Shown one piece after another: positions 59,893 through 64,000 of a DNA stretch of 64,000 nt (position 1 is the stretch's first letter; every line of letters starts with the position of its first letter). This DNA is from Terribacillus halophilus (lineage in GTDB: Bacteria; Bacillota; Bacilli; Bacillales; Amphibacillaceae): the NCBI RefSeq assembly GCF_900101385.1, contig NZ_FMZB01000003.1, positions 343,830 through 407,829 on the forward strand, given 5' to 3'. Below the pieces are notes generated by a model. The model did no database searches. It saw only the letters and a program-made list of their open reading frames with translations, and had not been told where the DNA came from. The translations under genes and the position numbers were made by a program.

Positions 59893-60216
59893 TTAATAAT
59901 CCGTCAATGAAATAAGCCTTTCCAACTTAGCTTCGAAATCCTCCATGCGGATAAATCGACCTTCTCTAATCTGTTCTTTCCCCTCGACGAATACCAAAAT
60001 GGTCGGTGCTCCAAATGCCAGGAATTTACCCGTCACTTCCTGGACCTCATCTCCATCAACATAACCGAGCTGTACAGCTGGATATTTTTGCACTATGTCC
60101 TCCATACGAGGCAGCAAAGCTTGGCACACACTGCAGCCCGGTGAAGAGATGAACAAGATAGCAAGTCCATTTTCATTGATGAATTCTTCTACTTCGTCGA
60201 CACTGTGCAACTTCAT
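59893..60216 (-). CDS. Thioredoxin-like protein
   Basis: A 107-residue thioredoxin fold with active site SSPGCSVCQALLP (CxxC) and cis-Pro in FGAPTILVFVEG. The start at 60216 (MKLHSVDEVEEFI) is preceded by AGGTGAG; the longer frame has none. Similar in size to YdfQ/YtpP-type proteins of bacilli. The acidic N-terminal helix and non-canonical CSVC suggest a role different from the main thioredoxin TrxA. Confidence 0.85.
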   Translation of the reverse strand: MKLHSVDEVEEFINENGLAILFISSPGCSVCQALLPRMEDIVQKYPAVQLGYVDGDEVQEVTGKFLAFGAPTILVFVEGKEQIREGRFIRMEDFEAKLERLISLTDY

Positions 60217-60363
60217 TCTCAACTCACCTGCTTTTTGGTTCTTTTCTCCATCATATAGAATCATATCCCTAGTTGGCGAATGATATGATATAGTAGAGCC
60301 TGGGGATATCCAAACAAATTTTGACAAAATTCTAGATCAGCAGATTAAAGGAGAAACATATAT

Positions 60364-61404
60364 ATGCCAAAAGATGAAAGACAGGAGATGCGCCGTTCTC
60401 AAAAAAAGCGGAAGAAATCCCGCAAGAAGCGCATCATCCGGAATATATTTCTGATCGTTTTACTTTTGCTTCTCATTCCGGCAGCATATGCTGGTTATCT
60501 TTACGTAAAGGCCGGGAATCTTGCCAATGATTCCTTCGTGGATGATGGCCGAGAGAAGTCCACACTGCGCGACAGTGCCGTCGATCCTGCAGAAGACAGC
60601 GTCAGTGTGTTGTTCATCGGCTCCGATTCCAGTACCAAACGGGAACAAGATAATATTGGTAAACGATCCGATACGATGATTCTTGCTACCTTCAATAAAG
60701 ATGATAAAAGCATCAAGATGCTGAGCATCCCGCGTGACACATACACTTACGTACCTTATCTGGAACGCAACACAAAAATCAACGGTTCGTACAATGGCGG
60801 TCCTACTGCCACGGCCGAAGCAGTGGAAGAACTGCTTCAGGTACCAGTTGATTATTATATCGATGTGAATTTCGAGGCTTTCATCAGTGTCGTCGAAGCC
60901 CTGGATGGTATCACAGTCGACGTGCCATATGAACTGGAAGAAATGAATTCCAAAGATGAAAAAGGCGCCATCCACCTACAGCCAGGTGTCCAAACCTTGA
61001 ACGGAGAAGAAGCATTAGCCCTTGCTCGGACGCGGAAGCAAGATAGTGACTTTGCCCGTAATGATCGCCAGCAGCAGATCATCGAAGCGATGATGGATAA
61101 AGCGACGGATATGAGCTCCGTCCTTAAATATTCCAGTCTTCTGGATGCTGTCGGCAGTAACATGACGACGAATATGACTTTCGATGAAATGAAAAGCTTC
61201 ATTTCCTACGGTGTAAACAATGATTTGGCAGTGGAAAGCCTGAAGCTGGAAGGGCAAGGCGGCAATGGGATTGTACCTGGTTATAATGCCTATGCTTTTC
61301 TTCCTGATCCAACGTCACTGGCTAATGCCACTCAGGAATTACGCGACCAATTAGAGCTTCCTGCTCTCGATGGTTCAACTTCAAGCACGACAACCTCACC
61401 TTAA
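60364..61404 (+). CDS. LytR-CpsA-Psr (LCP) family cell-wall glycopolymer ligase
   Basis: A 346-residue membrane protein: very basic cytosolic head (RRSQKKRKKSRKKRIIRN), one transmembrane helix (about 27-46) and an extracellular LCP domain (about 80-310) with LFIGSDSST, RSDTMILATF, SIPRDTYTYV and ARTRKQDSDFARNDRQQQII, including the arginines that bind the lipid pyrophosphate. Transfers teichoic acid or similar polymers to peptidoglycan. The tail is Ser/Thr-rich. AAAGGAG precedes the ATG; own terminator. Confidence 0.92.
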   Translation: MPKDERQEMRRSQKKRKKSRKKRIIRNIFLIVLLLLLIPAAYAGYLYVKAGNLANDSFVDDGREKSTLRDSAVDPAEDSVSVLFIGSDSSTKREQDNIGKRSDTMILATFNKDDKSIKMLSIPRDTYTYVPYLERNTKINGSYNGGPTATAEAVEELLQVPVDYYIDVNFEAFISVVEALDGITVDVPYELEEMNSKDEKGAIHLQPGVQTLNGEEALALARTRKQDSDFARNDRQQQIIEAMMDKATDMSSVLKYSSLLDAVGSNMTTNMTFDEMKSFISYGVNNDLAVESLKLEGQGGNGIVPGYNAYAFLPDPTSLANATQELRDQLELPALDGSTSSTTTSP

Positions 61405-61416
61405 ACAGGTGGGGTT
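61392..61416 (+). terminator. Terminator of the LCP gene
   Basis: A 10-bp stem with one G-T pair (61392-61401 with 61407-61416), followed by six Ts; it overlaps the stop codon. Confidence 0.8.
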
Positions 61417-61418
61417 TT

Positions 61419-61700
61419 TTATGTTTCTTTGGGAACGATGACGCTTATCTCTTCGGGCATAACCTTGACGGCAAAAGGAAGCGGCTTTCCTTCATCTCCA
61501 TCGATAATGACGACAAGCTCCGTGTCGGATGTAGCGCCGATGTCCCTTACTTAGAAATAAGAGACTTGTCCCAAGTCACCTTTAAAGATATCGGGTAACT
61601 GCCTTCGGTATGGACAACTCCTTCAATAGGAAGACATGGAATAGATAGTCATCTTCTTTCTCTGCAGTGTGGGATCGAATGTAAAATGGCGTTTTTCCTT
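61419..61700 (-). pseudogene. Remnant of a YegS/DgkB-type diacylglycerol kinase C-terminus
   Basis: The minus strand reads VRDIGATSDTELVVIIDGDE and GKPLPFAVKVMPEEISVIVP before a TAA at 61421-61419, resembling the C-terminal end of lipid kinases of the YegS/BmrU/DgkB group. Going upstream the same frame has a stop just before VRDIG, then DIFKGDLGQVSYF; further up the likeness continues in another frame (DDYLFHVFLLKELSIPK). So at least one nonsense and one frameshift change, and the N-terminal two thirds are missing. Family call by memory of the motif, not by search. Confidence 0.55.
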
Positions 61701-61912
61701 TATCTGAAGAATAACAATGCCGCTAAAAAACCAATCAATACAAGCAGAACAATCCCTGTCACTTTCCAGCTCAAACCGCCAACCAAATCAGTGAGGTTCC
61801 CACTTTCATTCCTATTGAACGCATCGCTTAGATTGCCTGCTGGATTTTGTTTTATTTCTTCTTGTCTCAATTTTTCCCTTCGCATTTCCGGAGTTTCTTT
61901 GTCTTCACTCAT
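61700..61912 (-). CDS. Small membrane protein, DUF6366-like (70 residues)
   Basis: Starts MSEDKETPEMRREKLRQEE, has LSDAFNRNESGNLTDLVGGL in the middle and one C-terminal helix VTGIVLLVLIGFLAALLFF. AAAGGAG precedes the start at 61912; the longer frame is not supported. The layout (charged head, DLVGGL, helix, final Arg) resembles the DUF6366 family as I recall it. Function unknown. Confidence 0.65.
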   Translation of the reverse strand: MSEDKETPEMRREKLRQEEIKQNPAGNLSDAFNRNESGNLTDLVGGLSWKVTGIVLLVLIGFLAALLFFR

Positions 61913-61937
61913 AACAGCACTCCTTTTCTTTAAATAG

Positions 61938-61964
61938 AGCCAGCTCTCATCTTGAAAGCTGGCT
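61938..61964 (-). terminator. Weak hairpin terminator after the large membrane protein gene
   Basis: An 8-bp perfect stem (61938-61945 with 61957-61964) followed by only a short T-rich tail on the minus strand. Confidence 0.5.
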
Positions 61965-61972
61965 TCTATCAT

Positions 61973-63676
61973 TTAATTCAATCCTTCGATGGATATTTGT
62001 TCGATTGTTGCTGATTTTGCCCCGTCATGCATCGCAGCCTCAAAGCTGACTTGATCGCCTTCTTTCAGGAAAATGGCATATGGTGCATCGGTTGCGTTGA
62101 TACTGTAGATGACATCTTGATCTGTCAGCAAGAACTGAATCGTCTTCGATCCGGCATTGTCTCCGGAAATATAAAGGCGATTCACTTCCCCGCTCACTTT
62201 GTGCACTGGAGCGTCTCCTGTCGATTCTGCAGTACTTGTATCGGTTGCGAGCTGCAGGCGATATGCTTCCAACGTACTTTTTGCATCTTCACCGAAAACG
62301 ACATAATCGGAATCAGCCGCCCGTACATAAGCATACTGCTTGAAGATCCCATTGGAATCGAGCACGCTGATCACCCAGGTCGGATTGCCATCGATATTGT
62401 ACAATACAGGCATTTTCCCTTCCCATTTCTTTTCAGGGTATTCTTTTTCTACTACTTCCACGGCCCCCGAAGAGTCCATGATTCCATTGTTCTTCTCCCC
62501 ACCATAGAATGTCACTTCCCCGGTGCGGCCATCGACCATCGAGTAGCCAAGCGCAGAGTCGATATTCTCCTTCGGTGATTTGAAATCAGTGAAGTACTGG
62601 ATGCTGCCGTCCTCAGCGAAAACAGCTGTGACACCATGCTCCGTTCCATTATCGTTCGGGATTTTCACACCGGCTTTCCCGAAATGACGATTCCAGAACC
62701 CGCCACTGTACTCTCCGTAATATGTGTTCAACTTACTAGCCATTTCTGGTGAAATCGTATTCTCGATAAAATCAGGTGCCTCATCAGCGTCATAAATAGC
62801 AGACTCTCCATTATACGGATTAACCACTACTACTTGGATATCGTCACCATTCGCTTTTTGAGTGAATAATTTCGGCTGATAAACAGTCTGGACATACCAT
62901 GCCTTTCCTTCTTCATCGACCTCCAAACGCGCCTCCCCCTCCTGGATATAAGAAGGATAACGCGAATAGATGATTCGTTTCAGATCCTTATGAAAATAAG
63001 CAGATGGTACATAAGATAATTCATCTTCGACAAACTCTGGCTGTGCGCCGAGATCAGTCGCATCAATGACAAAGTAACCCTTTGTTTCGCCACCTTTTAG
63101 CCATTTGAAGAAACCATCGAATTCAACAGCCGCGATGTATTCATTGGTTCCCCCAACTGTTTGAGTCTGAAGACTACCTAGATGATAAAGCTGCGTATCC
63201 GGTACAACACTCATCTTCTTGTTCATTTTATTCCGGACTGAGCTAGGTGCAATTGCAATCGGTGTCTTATCTTCATCCAATGGTTTCGCTACTTCTTCAG
63301 TGGATTGGACGACATGGTCATACGTCGACTGGTAAACTGCGAAATTGGCAATCACACAAACAATTCCACCAATTACAAGTAATGCCACTAGTACTCCCGC
63401 AAGCGAAACGCCTATATTCCTTTTTTTCTTTGCCGTTTGATCATTTGCGAAGAGCCCAAAAGCAGCAAAGAATATTCCGATTGCGTTCAACCATAAGATA
63501 TTTTGGATAATAAATGCTGGTAAAACGAAATAAATGGTGATAAGCAGTACAATATAAGCAACAATACCTGCAGCCAAGTACTGTCTCACCTTTGCCCTTC
63601 CTCCTCCAGCTGCCAAGTCAGCCAAAGCTATTAGGATAAAGCCAGCCAAGCCGGCCAATGCAATAAGAAAAATCAT
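61973..63676 (-). CDS. Large membrane protein with extracellular domain, unknown
   Basis: 567 residues. Four hydrophobic helices in the first 115 residues, then about 450 residues predicted outside the cell, rich in Asp, Gly and Tyr, with repeated beta-type segments such as YFVIDATDLGAQPEF, VVVNPYNGESAIYDAD and SALGYSMVDGRTGEVTFYGG. The last two resemble half-repeats of PepSY-like domains, but the likeness is weak. The final 75 residues look like an OB-type beta domain. AAAGGAGG precedes the start. I do not recognise the family. Confidence 0.75.
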   Translation of the reverse strand: MIFLIALAGLAGFILIALADLAAGGGRAKVRQYLAAGIVAYIVLLITIYFVLPAFIIQNILWLNAIGIFFAAFGLFANDQTAKKKRNIGVSLAGVLVALLVIGGIVCVIANFAVYQSTYDHVVQSTEEVAKPLDEDKTPIAIAPSSVRNKMNKKMSVVPDTQLYHLGSLQTQTVGGTNEYIAAVEFDGFFKWLKGGETKGYFVIDATDLGAQPEFVEDELSYVPSAYFHKDLKRIIYSRYPSYIQEGEARLEVDEEGKAWYVQTVYQPKLFTQKANGDDIQVVVVNPYNGESAIYDADEAPDFIENTISPEMASKLNTYYGEYSGGFWNRHFGKAGVKIPNDNGTEHGVTAVFAEDGSIQYFTDFKSPKENIDSALGYSMVDGRTGEVTFYGGEKNNGIMDSSGAVEVVEKEYPEKKWEGKMPVLYNIDGNPTWVISVLDSNGIFKQYAYVRAADSDYVVFGEDAKSTLEAYRLQLATDTSTAESTGDAPVHKVSGEVNRLYISGDNAGSKTIQFLLTDQDVIYSINATDAPYAIFLKEGDQVSFEAAMHDGAKSATIEQISIEGLN

Positions 63677-63736
63677 CCTGTTCCTCCTTTTGATGTCGTA
63701 TTAGATATACGATATAGAGAAAGAAATGTTTCATCT

Positions 63737-63765
63737 ATATAAATTTAATGCTCCCCTGACGTCAA
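63737..63765 (-). promoter_or_regulatory. Sigma-A promoter of the large membrane protein gene
   Basis: On the minus strand TTGACG (63765-63760), 17 bases, TTATAT (63742-63737), about 60 bases before the start codon. Confidence 0.55.
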
Positions 63766-63945
63766 TCTGCTGATAAATACGGAACAGATGACAGCTTCCT
63801 AACATATCATGGCGATAATTATTTTTTCCAAGAACTTTCAATTATGAAAAATTAAAACTATACTATATATTAAATTGAACTTAGGAGATAAAAAAATCAT
63901 GTATTTAGACTGACATAGCGATGTGAGACACAAATAAAACACCCT

Positions 63946-63997
63946 TATTAGGCTGCCATGCCACCAAACTCTTTTGGTGTGTGGTAGCCTAATTTTT
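63946..63997 (+). terminator. Long hairpin at the right edge
   Basis: An imperfect stem of about 20 bp (TTAGGCT at the left, AGCCTAA at the right, with CCACCAAA against TTTGGTG inside) followed by TTTTTCTT. The stretch 63766-63940 before it holds no gene I can support. The hairpin may end a gene or mobile element that lies beyond the window. Confidence 0.4.
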
Positions 63998-64000
63998 CTT

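Noticed and set aside
60217..60363. TTGACA near 60330 as promoter of the LCP gene
   Set aside because: A -10 at correct distance would overlap the ribosome binding site; the real promoter must lie further upstream and was not identified.

Overview
The window reads as chromosome of an aerobic, spore-forming, low-to-moderate GC Firmicute of the family Bacillaceae. Evidence: long gene-order agreement with the Bacillus subtilis ktrC/rnjA/rpoY/ykrA/def/ykyA/pdhABCD and ykuL/dapH/dapL/ykuT/ykuU/ykuV/ykyB/patA regions, Bacillus-type AGGAGG ribosome binding sites, sigma-A, sigma-B and sigma-K type promoters, a T-box and a THI-box, and sporulation-type small proteins (YjcZ, Spo0E-like). The genus cannot be fixed from the sequence alone; Terribacillus or Oceanobacillus relatives are a guess.

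Layout. 1-5.5 kb: end of an unknown gene, then pdhABCD (minus strand) with two CcpA-type cre-like sites flanking its promoter. 5.5-10 kb: lipoprotein ykyA, peptide deformylase, HAD phosphatase ykrA, an unannotated 33-codon ORF, rpoY and RNase J1. 10-18.7 kb (all minus): YdaP-type pyruvate oxidase, KtrC, a CydAB-like oxidase and a heterodimeric ABC exporter. 18.8-28.6 kb: AlaX-type editing protein, YkuV/YkuU thiol redox pair diverging from MscS-type YkuT, lysine-pathway genes dapL, dapH and (further on) patA, plus small conserved genes. 28.6-33.5 kb: Spo0E-like, YjcZ (sigma-K), KtrD, YwpF-like, a methyltransferase-like protein, a decayed small gene, a sigma-B YflT-like stress gene and TPP-riboswitch-controlled thiT. 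33.9-42.7 kb: POT peptide transporter, a four-gene ABC transporter/two-component operon, a PadR/DUF2812 pair diverging from a DUF1385 membrane protein with a palindromic operator, and PepF. 42.8-46.3 kb: a 1152-residue collagen-like protein with about 285 Gly-X-Thr triplets. 46.5-57.7 kb: ilvD-[T-box]-ilvBNC-leuABCD-ilvA, with cre-like and CodY-like boxes at the ilvD promoter. 57.7-64 kb: an SPFH/ribbon-helix-helix operon diverging from a small Ser/Thr kinase, an Arg/Gly/Ser-rich protein, thioredoxin, a LytR-CpsA-Psr protein, a diacylglycerol-kinase remnant and a large unknown membrane protein.

Functionally the region joins central carbon metabolism (PDH, pyruvate oxidase, branched-chain amino acid synthesis), potassium uptake (KtrC with KtrD, 17 kb apart), respiration, redox defence and lysine/diaminopimelate synthesis by the acetylase route (dapH, patA, dapL). 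No tRNA, rRNA, CRISPR array or complete insertion sequence was seen. The most unusual items are the control regions: a perfect 26-bp palindrome beside two divergent promoters that share one -35 hexamer (SPFH/kinase), an 11-bp-arm palindrome inside the DUF1385 promoter, and the T-box placed inside the ilv operon; plus the collagen-like gene, two multiply broken pseudogenes, several short genes, and an apparent ATT start codon for the threonine dehydratase.
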